A program made the translations under genes and the position numbers. DNA of 25,884 nucleotides from Burkholderiaceae bacterium (GTDB lineage: Bacteria; Pseudomonadota; Gammaproteobacteria; Burkholderiales; Burkholderiaceae_C). This document shows positions 1 to 10,362 of the stretch, in pieces. Under the pieces are notes generated by a model that searched no databases, was not told the origin of the DNA, and was given only the letters and a program-made list of their open reading frames with translations. The first letter of the stretch is position 1; each line of letters opens with the position of its first letter. The stretch lies in assembly GCA_031276435.1 (NCBI GenBank), contig JAISNB010000199.1, positions 1 to 25,884 of the forward strand, in the 5' to 3' direction.

Positions 1-299
1 ATTTCAAAGACCTGGATAAATTCATCGTAGCTCTTGCGCGCATCCAGGGGTTGCGTAAAGGTAAGCGCCAGGGCGGGGGAACCATCCAGATCGCGGTTGT
101 TGAGGTCGACGAGTTCAATCGGCCCCGAATCCTGCGCATCCGCCGCATCCAGTTCTGCCGCCGTTTCCCGCAACGCCGACGCCGTGTCTATCCCCTGCGT
201 GCCCATGAGGCCGCGCCCCAGCGTGACGCCCAACGCCAGCGTCAGAACGATGGCTGCCAGGACCAAAAACAGGGTGGTTTTGCGCTGCCTCGAATTCAT
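1..299 (-). CDS. Alpha-2-macroglobulin family protein, N-terminal fragment (runs off left edge)
   Basis: Reading the minus strand from the ATG at 299 gives about 99 residues, open to the window edge. Residues about 8-27 form one hydrophobic segment preceded by RQRK, so it is a signal anchor or uncleaved signal peptide. A polar linker follows, and then a segment with SPALALTFTQPLD (about 74-86) and YDEFIQVFE (91-99). This resembles the first MG-type beta-sandwich of large bacterial alpha-2-macroglobulins, periplasmic protease-trapping proteins thought to work with a peptidoglycan synthase. GGAG at 308-311 is well placed for this start, and a promoter candidate lies at 341-370. The family is large (about 1,500-2,000 aa), so nearly all of the gene is outside the window. 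The family call rests on the N-terminal pattern alone; the start and reading frame are secure. Confidence 0.6.
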   Translation of the reverse strand, partial: MNSRQRKTTLFLVLAAIVLTLALGVTLGRGLMGTQGIDTASALRETAAELDAADAQDSGPIELVDLNNRDLDGSPALALTFTQPLDARKSYDEFIQVFE

Positions 300-340
300 G
301 ATGACATCTCCAATGTTCCGGAATCCCGGATGGGGGGTGC

Positions 341-370
341 AGAATAACAGATGCCCGGAACGCGCGACAA
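341..370 (-). promoter_or_regulatory. Candidate sigma-70 promoter for the alpha-2-macroglobulin gene
   Basis: On the minus strand, TTGTCG (365-370) is followed after 18 bp by TATTCT (341-346). This puts transcription start near 334 and gives a leader of about 35 nt with a GGAG ribosome site before the ATG at 299. Position and spacing fit a housekeeping promoter; the call is by pattern only. Confidence 0.45.
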
Positions 371-506
371 TCCGGTCATCATTCCTGGCGCTGGATCAAC
401 ATGAAACGATGGTTGTGCGTTTGAACGCCCAGCAAGGCGTAAAGATGCGGGCATTCGGTTTGTTCGTACTGCGGCAACTCCGTCTTCACCGCCAGACTGC
501 GCCCCA

Positions 507-570
507 TTTGCAGGGGTTTGAAACCCACCCCTGCGTGGCGAACAGGAAAAAGCAGCGGGCAGGGGACAGG
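507..570. repeat. Dispersed repeat, family B (GTTTGAAAC palindrome plus tail)
   Basis: A CAGGGGTTTGAAACCC core is followed about 25 bp later by GAAAAAGCAGCGGGCAGG. The same core plus an almost identical tail (GAAAAACCAGCGGGCAGG) recurs at 18971-19060, so the two form one repeat family. It is non-coding and located between genes. Confidence 0.6.
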
Positions 571-713
571 ATGCCGCACACCCAAGCTCCCTACAGCTTC
601 ACAATCCCCACGCGCCGGTTCTTGGCTTTTCCCTTGTATCTTCCCCTTGCAGGCCCAAGCAGACAAGATTTCTCTGGTTTGACCGGCCTGGCTGGACAGT
701 CGTCCGTTTCCCC

Positions 714-752
714 GCGTCATTGCGAGGGGGCGAAGGCCCGTGGCAATCCATC
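714..752. repeat. Dispersed hairpin repeat, family A (CATTGCGA...GGCAATCC)
   Basis: CGTCATTGCGA and GTGGCAATCCAT flank a GC-rich middle and form an imperfect stem. Related copies are at 8303-8337, 10271-10309, 18844-18880, 23110-23190 and 25709-25739. All lie outside recognisable genes. Confidence 0.65.
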
Positions 753-757
753 CCGTG

Positions 758-1366
758 TCATTTGAATTCAGGGACACCCGCCCAATCGGATTCTTCAGAT
801 GGAATCCATCCCATGCCATATTCACCCGTTCTAACCGTTGGAGATGTTTCTGTTGTTTCCACACTCACCGCCGCCGCAGGTTTTTCCGGCGCCAGATACC
901 GGGGGCGCCCATCAGGCCACCCTCCGCCCATGGCCATGGTCATGGCCCGCCGCATGCGCGCGCGGCGTTCCCAGGCAGGCAAGTCTTCCAGGTTTTCTGG
1001 TTCTTCCTGGGCCACTTGCTGCGGTTTGTTTTTGTTTTCTTGCGCGGCCGCTTGCTGCTGGCTTTGCTGCGCTTTCATGCGCGCGATGGCTTGTTCTTGC
1101 TGGATTTGTTTTTGCAAAAGAATGCTGGTGACATGGGCGCGTTCGGCTGAACGGTCGATGGTGTTGGGCTGGACGGTGATGGCGTCTGCCGCTCCTCCGG
1201 GGCATTCCGTTTGGCTGTAGATGACCTTGTTGCCATCGGTGCAGCGCCAGACTTGCTGCGCCTGGGCTGGTTGCGCGCACCAGAGCGCGGCGACCAGGGC
1301 CGCCATGGCCGTCAGGGCGGGGCGGGCCTGCCGCCGCTGTTGTTTGATGCTTGTTTGGTTTTTCAT
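758..1366 (-). CDS. DUF4124-type secreted protein (202 aa)
   Basis: The chosen start is the ATG at 1366, with AGGAG 8-12 bp upstream; an upstream in-frame ATG at 1402 lacks such a site. Residues 1-36 form a signal peptide ending AQA. The domain follows directly: QQVWRCTDGN, then YSQTECPGG, with Cys42 and Cys55. This is the WRC.D..G...Y....C pattern of DUF4124 proteins, which are small periplasmic proteins of unknown function. Residues about 75-130 are Gln/Ala-rich and probably helical. The C-terminus is low-complexity and stops against a dispersed repeat at 714-752. It is a paralogue of the gene directly upstream (1424-2383), with the same N-terminus and the same 5' leader. The family call is good; the function is unknown. 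Confidence 0.8.
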   Translation of the reverse strand: MKNQTSIKQQRRQARPALTAMAALVAALWCAQPAQAQQVWRCTDGNKVIYSQTECPGGAADAITVQPNTIDRSAERAHVTSILLQKQIQQEQAIARMKAQQSQQQAAAQENKNKPQQVAQEEPENLEDLPAWERRARMRRAMTMAMGGGWPDGRPRYLAPEKPAAAVSVETTETSPTVRTGEYGMGWIPSEESDWAGVPEFK

Positions 1367-1437
1367 CGCTTTTTCTCCTGTTTCAAGTTGCCGCTTTGCC
1401 ACTTTTTCCAGATACGGGGGAGCTTACCTGATCCAGC
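1367..1437 (-). repeat. Duplicated leader segment, copy 1 (pairs with 2384-2454)
   Basis: The segment contains the AGGAG ribosome site, the GCGATG start context and about 60 bp upstream. It matches 2384-2454 with only a few substitutions at an offset of 1,017 bp. This marks the DUF4124 genes as products of a tandem duplication of about 1 kb. The 3' end of the double-domain gene runs into this copy. Confidence 0.75.
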
Positions 1438-2383
1438 GGTTTGGGCAAAGCGCGCCGCTGCCGCAGTCGGCGGCGGCAGGCGGTGGCGCGGTAACAGACA
1501 TTCGGGGCGCGCTGGATTGCGCGCTGCCGCCGGGTTGTTTCGCCGGGTGGCTCGGCGGTGGCGCGGGCACTGCCGCTTCTGCCGTGGTTTGTTGGCGCTC
1601 TTGGCGTTGATGGCGCTCCATTGCACGCGGGTGGTGGCGCCCCGGGCCGCCACGTGCCGCGCGCCCGTAGTGTGTCGAGGTGCTGGTTTCTTGCTGAACA
1701 TCATCGTCCCAACTGTCGGCATCGGCTTTTTGCTGCTGCCACTGCGCTTGCATGCGCGCGCGCGCTTCTTGTTCTTTTTGCAAAAGAACATTGGTGACGT
1801 GGGCGCGCTCGGCTGAACGGTCGATGGTGTTGGGCTGGAGGGTGATGGCAACTTCTTCCGCCCCGCCGCCGGGGCATCCCGTTTGGCTATAGGTCACTTC
1901 GTCATTGTTGCCATCGGTGCAGCGCCAGACCTGCTGCGCCTGGGTCTTTTGAAAAACATCGTCCGGACTGTCTTCATCTTTTTGCGCGCCAGTTTGCGGC
2001 TGCCGCGCTTGTATGTGCGTGCGCGCTTTTTTTTCTTGTATTTTCTTTTGCAAAAAGGAATTTTCGACAGGGGCGCGTTCGGCTGAACGGTTCATGGTGT
2101 TGGGCTGGACGTGGACGGTGATGGCGTCTCTCGCCCCGCCGGGATTCAGCAGCGACGGGGCCGCTGCCGCTGGCGGCTGGATGAGGGGAATGGCATCTCC
2201 CGCCCCGCCGGGGCATTGCGTTTGGCTGTAGACAACCGCATGGCCATCGGTGCAGCGCCAGACTTGCTGCGCCCGGGCCGTTTGCGCGCACCAGAGCGCG
2301 GCGACAATTGCCATGGTCGCCATGGCGGCCAGGGCGGGGCGGGCCTGCCGCTGCTGTTGTTCGATGCGTGTTTGATTTTTCAT
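1424..2383 (-). CDS. Double-domain DUF4124-type secreted protein (319 aa)
   Basis: It begins MKNQTRIEQQ like its downstream paralogue and has the same leader and AGGAG site. A signal peptide (about 1-38) is followed by a first DUF4124 unit (VWRCTDGH, Cys44; SQTQCPGG, Cys57). A second unit starts at about residue 148 with QAQQVWRCTDGN and SQTGCPGG (Cys154, Cys170). Each unit ends in a QPNT..RSAERA segment and a charged helical stretch. The second unit even repeats the AQAQQ junction that follows the signal peptide, which suggests it arose by in-frame duplication. Residues about 230-319 are Pro/Ala/Gln-rich and unlikely to fold. The stop codon lies within a ~70-bp leader segment that recurs upstream of this gene (1367-1437 against 2384-2454). 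Role unknown. Confidence 0.78.
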   Translation of the reverse strand: MKNQTRIEQQQRQARPALAAMATMAIVAALWCAQTARAQQVWRCTDGHAVVYSQTQCPGGAGDAIPLIQPPAAAAPSLLNPGGARDAITVHVQPNTMNRSAERAPVENSFLQKKIQEKKARTHIQARQPQTGAQKDEDSPDDVFQKTQAQQVWRCTDGNNDEVTYSQTGCPGGGAEEVAITLQPNTIDRSAERAHVTNVLLQKEQEARARMQAQWQQQKADADSWDDDVQQETSTSTHYGRAARGGPGRHHPRAMERHQRQERQQTTAEAAVPAPPPSHPAKQPGGSAQSSAPRMSVTAPPPAAADCGSGALCPNRWIR

Positions 2384-2454
2384 CGCTTTTTCTCCTGTTT
2401 CAGGCTGCCGCTTTGCCAGTTTTTCCAGATGCGGGACAGCTTACCTGATCCAGT
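2384..2454 (-). repeat. Duplicated leader segment, copy 2 (pairs with 1367-1437)
   Basis: This is the 5' leader of the double-domain DUF4124 gene, near-identical to the leader of the single-domain gene. It lies in the 132-bp gap after the ybbA-like gene, so the DUF4124 genes could be read through from it. Confidence 0.7.
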
Positions 2455-2515
2455 CAAACAAGGTTTATCAGAATGCCCATGCGCAGGGGTTGATTTGAAA
2501 CAAGCGCCCACGTTT

Positions 2516-3292
2516 TCAGTCCGGGCCTGCCGTGGTGGCCGCCGCCGCTGTTTGCCGCGAGTCGCTGGCGATGCGGCCCGCTTCCACCGTGAGGCTGCGC
2601 TGGCAGCGGGCCGCCAGGGCGCGGTCGTGGGTGACCAGCACCAGGGTTGTGCCCTGCTCGCGGTTGAGGTCGAACATGAGTTGCATGACGCGCTCGCCGG
2701 TGGCAAAGTCCAGGCTGCCGGTGGGTTCGTCGGCCAGCAGCAGCGCCGGGTGCATGACAAAGGCGCGCGCCAGGGCCACGCGCTGTTGTTCGCCGCCGGA
2801 GAGCACTTTGGGGTAGTGGTCAAGGCGCGCGGCCAGGCCCACGCGGGCGAGCATGTCGCCAGCGGCTTGCCGGGCGTCGCGGCGGCCCGCGATTTCCAGT
2901 GGCAGCATGACGTTTTCCAGCGCCGTCAGGCTGCCCAGCAGTTGAAAGCTCTGGAATACAAAGCCCACTTGCCGGGCGCGCAGCGCGGCACGGGCGTCTT
3001 CGTCCAGCGCGAACAGGTCTTGCCCGGCCAGCCGCACGGCGCCGCGCGTGGGGGTGTCCAGCCCGGCGATGATGGACAGCAGTGTGCTTTTGCCCGAGCC
3101 GGACGCACCCACGATGGCGACGGTTTCGCGCGCGGCCAGCGTGAAGTGGATGTCGCGCAAAATGTCCAGTGTGCCGGTGGAGTCGGTGACCGATTTGAAT
3201 ACGTGCTCCACCGCAATAATGGGCGCGGGCGGGCCGCTGGCAAGCGATCCGGTGGCGGCGGTTGTGGTGGTTGCGACGACGGTTTCGGTCAT
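2516..3292 (-). CDS. ybbA: YbbA/LolD-like ABC transporter ATP-binding protein
   Basis: This 258-aa cytoplasmic ATPase has every ABC hallmark. Walker A is GASGSGKST at 62-70, the Q-loop glutamine is in FVFQSFQL (Q114), the signature is LSGGEQQ at 164-170, Walker B is LLLADEP at 184-190, and the switch His is H222. The motif context (FVFQSFQLL, RVALARAF, ADEPTGSLD, VTHD) is that of the MacB/LolD/YbbA group, and the divergent partner is a TesA-like esterase, as in the E. coli ybbA-tesA locus. In E. coli a permease (ybbP) follows; here the next genes on the strand encode DUF4124 proteins and no permease is present. The first ~25 residues are an Ala/Thr-rich extension, so the true start could be further in. 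The substrate is unknown. Confidence 0.87.
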   Translation of the reverse strand: MTETVVATTTTAATGSLASGPPAPIIAVEHVFKSVTDSTGTLDILRDIHFTLAARETVAIVGASGSGKSTLLSIIAGLDTPTRGAVRLAGQDLFALDEDARAALRARQVGFVFQSFQLLGSLTALENVMLPLEIAGRRDARQAAGDMLARVGLAARLDHYPKVLSGGEQQRVALARAFVMHPALLLADEPTGSLDFATGERVMQLMFDLNREQGTTLVLVTHDRALAARCQRSLTVEAGRIASDSRQTAAAATTAGPD

Positions 3293-3307
3293 GGAAGGTA
3301 TCGGGTT

Positions 3308-3961
3308 GTGAATCGACAGGACTTTATACGTTTGGGCCTTGGGGCGTTGCTGGCCGCAGCCATTGTGCCTGCCCGGGCGGCAGATGGGGGCGCCGCGGCG
3401 CGCGCGCCGGTGATTTTGGTGCTGGGCGATTCGCTTTCAGCCGAATACGGGCTGCCGCGCGGCGCGGGCTGGGTGGCGCTGCTGGAGAAAAAGCTGGCGG
3501 CTGAAAAAACCGGCGCCACCGTGGTCAATGCCAGCATTTCGGGCGATACCACCTCAGGCGGACGCGCGCGCCTGCCCGCGCTGCTGGCGCGCCACAAGCC
3601 GAGCCACGTGATTTTGGAGCTGGGCAGCAACGATGCGCTGCGCGGCCTGCCGCTGGAGATGACGCAGGCCAATTTGCTGGCGATGACGCAGGCCGCGCAG
3701 GCGCTGCAAGCCAAAGTGACGCTGGTGGGCATGCAGGTGCCGCCCAATTACGGCGCGCGCTATGCCGGGCAGTTTGCCGCGCTGTTCGAGCAGGTGGCCC
3801 GCCAGACGGGCGCGGCGCGCGTGCCGTTTTTGCTCAAGGGCGTGGCCGACGCGCCCGATGCGGCCACGCAACGCTTCCAGGCCGATGGCCTGCACCCCGA
3901 CGCGCAGGCGCAACCTGCCATGCTGGAAAACGTTTGGCCGGTGCTGAAGGCGCAGTTGTAA
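3308..3961 (+). CDS. tesA: TesA-like GDSL arylesterase / acyl-CoA thioesterase I
   Basis: The chosen start is the GTG at 3308, with GGAAGG 9 bp upstream; the open frame extends much further left but is not gene-like. It gives 217 aa. Residues 1-24 form a signal peptide (RLGLGALLAAAIVPARA), so the enzyme is periplasmic. All SGNH blocks are present: GDSLS with catalytic Ser42, block II Gly79 (SISGDTTSGG), GSND with Asn108, and DGLHP with Asp193 and His196. This matches TesA, which hydrolyses acyl-CoAs, aryl esters and lysophospholipids. The start codon lies only 15 bp from that of the divergent ybbA-like gene, so the two promoters must overlap or lie inside the opposing reading frames. A terminator follows immediately. 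Confidence 0.88.
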   Translation: MNRQDFIRLGLGALLAAAIVPARAADGGAAARAPVILVLGDSLSAEYGLPRGAGWVALLEKKLAAEKTGATVVNASISGDTTSGGRARLPALLARHKPSHVILELGSNDALRGLPLEMTQANLLAMTQAAQALQAKVTLVGMQVPPNYGARYAGQFAALFEQVARQTGAARVPFLLKGVADAPDAATQRFQADGLHPDAQAQPAMLENVWPVLKAQL

Positions 3962-3988
3962 GCGCCGCCTGGCCGGGGCGCTTTTTTT
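3961..3988 (+). terminator. Rho-independent terminator after tesA
   Basis: AGCGCC (3961-3966) pairs with GGCGCT (3977-3982) across a GC-rich loop and is followed by seven T residues. It begins at the last base of the tesA stop codon. Confidence 0.7.
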
Positions 3989-4016
3989 GCGGGGCGCGTT
4001 GGGCGGTTCGTAGAAT
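3987..4016 (+). promoter_or_regulatory. Candidate sigma-70 promoter for valS
   Basis: TTGCGG (3987-3992) and TAGAAT (4011-4016) are spaced by 18 bp. Transcription would start near 4023, leaving a leader of about 80 nt. The -35 overlaps the tail of the tesA terminator, a compact arrangement between two separately transcribed genes. Confidence 0.5.
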
Positions 4017-4105
4017 ACATGGCTTTGCCCGGTGGCCACGCGCCGCGCGCTGGTTGCCGGGCGTTGTATCCAAACCTGCGTTTTCATCCAGACCCTTGCC
4101 TGCCC

Positions 4106-7000
<2,895 letters not shown>

Positions 7001-7049
7001 CCAGCGCGCCGCCAACGCACACCACCATCGCCCAAAAAAGAACTGCGCC

Positions 7050-7940
7050 ATGAACCACCCTTCCTACACCGTCACCACCGCCGTCTTTCCCGTTGCTGGC
7101 CTGGGCACCCGCTTTCTGCCCGCCACCAAGGCCAGCCCCAAGGAAATGCTGCCCGTCGTCGACAAACCCCTGATCCAGTACGCCGTCGAAGAAGCCTGCG
7201 CGGCGGGCATCAGGCACATGGTCTTCGTCACCGGGCGCGGCAAGCGCGCCATCGAAGACCACTTCGACACCGCCTACGAGCTTGAAACCGAACTGCAAAC
7301 CGCGGGCAAGGACGCCCTGCTGCAAGTGGTGCGCGAAGTGCACCCCGCCGACATGAACTGCACCTACGTGCGCCAAAGCCGCTCGCTGGGCCTGGGCCAC
7401 GCCGTCCTGTGCGCCGAACACATCGTTGGCCACCAGCCCTTTGCCGTCCTGCTCGCCGACGACCTGATGGCTGGCCCCGCGGACGGCCAGCCGGTACTGG
7501 CGCAAATGGTGGACTCCTTCCGCGGCCACGGTCACTCGCTGCTGGCCGTGCAGGAAGTGCCCGCCGATCAGCTCAAGCGTTATGGCGTCGTCGCGGGCAC
7601 CACCGTCAGCGACCAGTTGATCGACGTGCAGCGCATCGTCGAAAAACCAACCCCGCAACAAGCGCCCTCGCGCATGGGCGTGGCGGGCCGCTACATCCTC
7701 ACCCCCCGCATCTTTGAGGAAATCCGGCAACAACCCACGGGCGTGGGCGGAGAAATCCAGTTGACCGACGCCATCGCGCGGCTGATCCAGAAAGAGCGCG
7801 TCGGCGCCTTCCTCTACAAAGGCAAACGCTACGACTGCGGCAGCAAGGAAGGCTTCTTGCAAGCCACCGTGGAACTGGCCCTGCAACACCCGGAAATGGG
7901 CGAGCCGTTCCGGCAATACCTCAAAACGCTGGCGCTGTAG
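7050..7940 (+). CDS. galU: UTP--glucose-1-phosphate uridylyltransferase
   Basis: This 296-aa enzyme makes UDP-glucose from UTP and glucose-1-phosphate for envelope polysaccharides. It shows the nucleotidyltransferase motif GLGTRFLPATKASPKEMLP (from residue 17), the metal-site loop LLADDL (134-139), VEKP (197-200), GGEIQLTDA (233-241) and YDCGSKEGF (261-269), all in GalU order and spacing. The start at 7050 was chosen because upstream in-frame sequence is the valS 3' end read in another frame. It follows valS by 49 bp with no terminator, so co-transcription is plausible. The ribosome site (AAAGAA) is weak. The neighbour pair is as seen in Comamonadaceae. Confidence 0.96.
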   Translation: MNHPSYTVTTAVFPVAGLGTRFLPATKASPKEMLPVVDKPLIQYAVEEACAAGIRHMVFVTGRGKRAIEDHFDTAYELETELQTAGKDALLQVVREVHPADMNCTYVRQSRSLGLGHAVLCAEHIVGHQPFAVLLADDLMAGPADGQPVLAQMVDSFRGHGHSLLAVQEVPADQLKRYGVVAGTTVSDQLIDVQRIVEKPTPQQAPSRMGVAGRYILTPRIFEEIRQQPTGVGGEIQLTDAIARLIQKERVGAFLYKGKRYDCGSKEGFLQATVELALQHPEMGEPFRQYLKTLAL

Positions 7941-7996
7941 CCGCCCGCGCGCTTGCCTCTTGGAAGAACAGGCGCGGCGGCGCATCCTATATTCAT

Positions 7997-8080
7997 TGCC
8001 CTTGCCCCCTCCCCTTTGGGGAGGGATGGGGAGAGGTCAAAGGGGGTGGGAATATAAGAATCTCCCTCGCCCCCTTTAGG
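7997..8080. repeat. Dispersed repeat, family C (CCCTCCCCTTTGGGGAGGG hairpins)
   Basis: Two successive short palindromes of the form CCCTCCCCTTTGGGGAGGG and GCCCCCTTTAGGGGGAG. Similar CT-rich/GA-rich hairpins occur at 8345-8400, 10122-10221 and 25575-25660. Confidence 0.6.
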
Positions 8081-8175
8081 GGGAGAGGGTTGGGGTGAGG
8101 GGGTATTCCAACCCCTTGCAAACATTCAATTCCTGAAACGGCTGCGCAGCGCGGGCCAAGACAACAGCGCCAGCA
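8081..8175. repeat. Orphan copy of the IPTL gene 3' end (95 bp, pairs with 8381-8475)
   Basis: Positions 8081-8175 match 8381-8475 at an exact 300-bp offset with about four substitutions. Copy 2 contains the last ~17 codons and stop of the IPTL-CTERM-type gene (SWPALRSRF on the minus strand). Copy 1 keeps the corresponding tail but has no gene attached, so it is a duplicated gene fragment. Confidence 0.85.
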
Positions 8176-8302
8176 TAATGCCCATCCGGGCTGATCAAAC
8201 AGCAGTATTTGGGCAGCAGGGGGAAGATACAAGGGACAGAGTGAGGGGGATTTTCTGCACACCACAAACACTTTTGTGCGCTTGCTTAACTGTCAATGGT
8301 TT

Positions 8303-8337
8303 GGATTGCCGCGTCGCTTCGCTCCGCGCAATGACGG
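8303..8337. repeat. Dispersed repeat, family A
   Basis: GGATTGCCGCGTCGCTTCGC followed by CGCGCAATGACG. It is nearly identical to 10271-10309 and has the same outer sequence as 714-752 in the opposite orientation. Confidence 0.65.
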
Positions 8338-8344
8338 GGATAAG

Positions 8345-8400
8345 TACGCCATATTCTTCTTCCCTCTCCCCCATTCACGGGGGAGAGGGTCAGGGTGAGG
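8345..8400. repeat. Dispersed repeat, family C
   Basis: A CCCTCTCCCCCATTCACGGG-type palindrome followed by GAGAGGGTCAGGGTGAGG. It merges into the 95-bp duplicated segment that begins at 8381. Confidence 0.6.
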
Positions 8401-8425
8401 GGGTATTCCAACCCCCTGCAAACAT

Positions 8426-9631
8426 TCAATTCTTGAAACGGCTGCGCAGCGCGGGCCAAGACAACAGCGCCAGCAGGGCCGCCAGTGCACCAAGCGCACT
8501 TTGCCCAAGCGTTGGAACAGCGGCGCTGCTAGTCGATACAAAGGCGATACTGGCGCTGGCCGTGCATGAATCACTGCCATTGACATTCAGGCATACACCT
8601 GCGGCAGTGCCGACGGGCCGGGTCAGCGTCGCAGTATTCGTAATAACTGGCGTTGCAGGCAAAGTGGACGCCACATTGGCTAAAATGCTGAAGCGCAATG
8701 AACTGCCCGCCTGCAAATTGCCTGCGGGCAAGTGGGTAAGTGTCTCATTGAGCAGCAAATTACCCGAGTTTGCGGGGCAGGCCGCAGCCGTACCATTGTT
8801 GCTGCAAGTCCAAGTGCCGGACGCAAGCCCGGCGGGAAGCAAATCGTTCAGTATGGTGCCAGAAAAATCATCCGTGGCCGTAGTGCTGTTGTTGACCACA
8901 ATAACCTCGAACGGTACGCCAGACTGACCCGTAAAAACAGGCGTATCCTGAGTGGTATTTTTAATGACAGACAGCTTGCCAGCACAAAGCGGAGCACCAC
9001 TGGGCTGAACCAGTAATCTGTACTCGGGCCATCCATTATGTTCCACCGTGATAACGATCTGGTTATTACCGTGCTGCCAGCCTTTGTTCAATGTTATGAA
9101 TATCGGTTGGCCATGAGGGTTTCCATTTGTTGGGGCAGAGATATTATCGTTATCATTAACGAAGACATGATGAACGACCTAGTCTGCATTTAATTTGATG
9201 GACAAATTGAAAGCATTGAGATCAACACTGGGATTCAGATAAAGATCATAACGGTACCATGTAACTCCCCACCAAGGAGCGGAATTGGGATTTGGACTGG
9301 TAATCCACTGGGCATTCTTGGATGGCTCTATAAATCCAGCAGTGGAAGTAACTGTAGGTAAGTTCCAGGTCCAGGCAGAAGGCAAAGCGCCTGGAGCGGT
9401 ATCTAGATGGAGCCAGCTCATTTCATAGGCATATTTCCAGTGCTGGTCTGGATCGCCATTCGACAAGCGTCCACTGTTGGCTGAATAGCCGGGGCCATCA
9501 TCAGCAATCCCTGTATTGAAAATTGCAGGGTCTGTGTTACAAGTGACTGGATTTGATTGCGCGAAAGCTGGCGTGAATACGGCGGCAGCCAAACATACAC
9601 CGGCAATGGCTTTTTGCGCCAGCTTGTGCAA
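8426..9631 (-). pseudogene. Secreted DUF11-like, IPTL-CTERM-type surface protein gene interrupted by an amber codon
   Basis: One frame runs from the ATG at 9631 to 8426 (401 codons) with a single internal TAG at 9179-9181 (codon 151). Codons 1-25 encode a signal peptide ending AFA. Codons about 26-150 are a Trp/Tyr-rich beta-type region. The frame continues after the TAG (VVHHVFVNDNDN) without a shift. Codons about 218-340 resemble a DUF11 surface repeat (PFEVIVVNNS, LLPAGLASGTWTC, ITNTATL). The end is VPTLGQ, then a hydrophobic helix, then RSRF: the three-part pattern of IPTL-CTERM sorting tails. Without suppression only a 150-aa secreted stub is made, lacking the anchor; an internal ATG at 9091 has no signal peptide. 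A recent point mutation, a sequencing error or readthrough could each explain the stop. No strong ribosome site precedes 9631. Confidence 0.75.
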
Positions 9632-9680
9632 AAACCTGGGGTGTGAAATTCTGGAATCAGCGGATTTTTTAACAATATTA

Positions 9681-9800
<120 letters not shown>

Positions 9801-10121
9801 ATCTTGCTCCTGTTGCAGATTGAGAGGGGATGGATGGGTGGATGTGCCTTTGGCTCCTGCCTGCCTTGCCGCTTGCTCACGCTGCCTTGTGGCGCTTGCG
9901 CTGCGTTGAGTAACGTGGCAACAGGGGAGCATGATTGGTGGCATCGGCGTGGAGCCAAGACACGCATGTCATGCTAGCAGCATTCCCGCGTTTTGCAACA
10001 GGCAGAGTGGTGCGGAAGCGAAAAAAACACGGAAAGTGTGAAATAGTTCCGCTTTTTGGGTGGTTTTGGGCAGCCACGTGTTGTTTTTTGCCCACCCTCT
10101 CTCGCCCCATCTTCTCCCCCG

Positions 10122-10221
10122 CCCCTCTCCACAAGTGGAGAGGGGGGCATATTGCACCCTCCCCTTTGGGGAGAGATGGAGAGAGGCCCGGGGGGCACTC
10201 TCTCCCTTGAAGGGAGAGAGG
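10122..10221. repeat. Dispersed repeat, family C with perfect 11-bp stem
   Basis: CCCCTCTCCAC and GTGGAGAGGGG form a perfect stem with an AA loop at 10122-10145. Then come ATATTGCACCCTCCCC and TTTGGGGAGAG, and a further CTCTCCCTTGAAGGGAGAG palindrome. The same sequence order recurs at 25575-25660. Confidence 0.75.
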
Positions 10222-10270
10222 AAAGCAAGCGGCTGCGCGGGCAGTAAGGGCTTCGCACCAATGAAAGTCG

Positions 10271-10309
10271 ATGGATTGCCGCGTCGCTTCGCTCCTCGCA
10301 ACGACGAAG
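10271..10309. repeat. Dispersed repeat, family A
   Basis: ATGGATTGCCGCGTCGCTTC followed by CTCGCAACGACGAAG. It is a close match to 8303-8337. Confidence 0.65.
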
Positions 10310-10362
10310 GGATACCAAGCGCGCCGCGCATGGCCACGCGCGGGGTTGTGCGGCGAGCGCGG

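Larger units (their letters stand above)
371..757. other. Intergenic stretch with two dispersed repeats, no gene seen
   Basis: No reading frame here looks like a protein. Possible translations only reproduce the repeats. The stretch contains a GGGTTTGAAACCC-type repeat (about 507-570) and a CATTGC...GGCAATCC-type repeat (714-752). The second one directly abuts the stop codon of the DUF4124 gene that ends at 758. Confidence 0.6.
7941..8425. other. Repeat-filled intergenic stretch after galU, no intact gene
   Basis: The convergent gap between galU and the IPTL-type gene contains two C-rich/G-rich hairpin clusters (7997-8080, 8345-8400), a family A repeat (8303-8337) and a duplicated 95-bp segment (8081-8175). 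Reading frames over it only translate the repeats. No clear U-tailed terminator was found for galU. Confidence 0.65.
9801..10362. other. Intergenic stretch between IPTL-type gene and cytochrome gene
   Basis: I see no convincing gene. The left part (9801-10120) has no recognised element. The right part holds a family C hairpin cluster (10122-10221) and a family A repeat (10271-10309). Long frames on both strands here are translated repeats. Confidence 0.55.

Noticed and set aside
742..816. Imperfect direct repeat AATCCATCCC (742-757 and 801-816) around the end of the DUF4124 gene
   Set aside because: Too short and imperfect to call an insertion footprint; the first copy is simply the edge of a family A repeat.
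379..864. 161-codon minus-strand frame in the left intergenic region
   Set aside because: It translates family A and B repeats and overlaps the end of the DUF4124 gene; no ribosome site.
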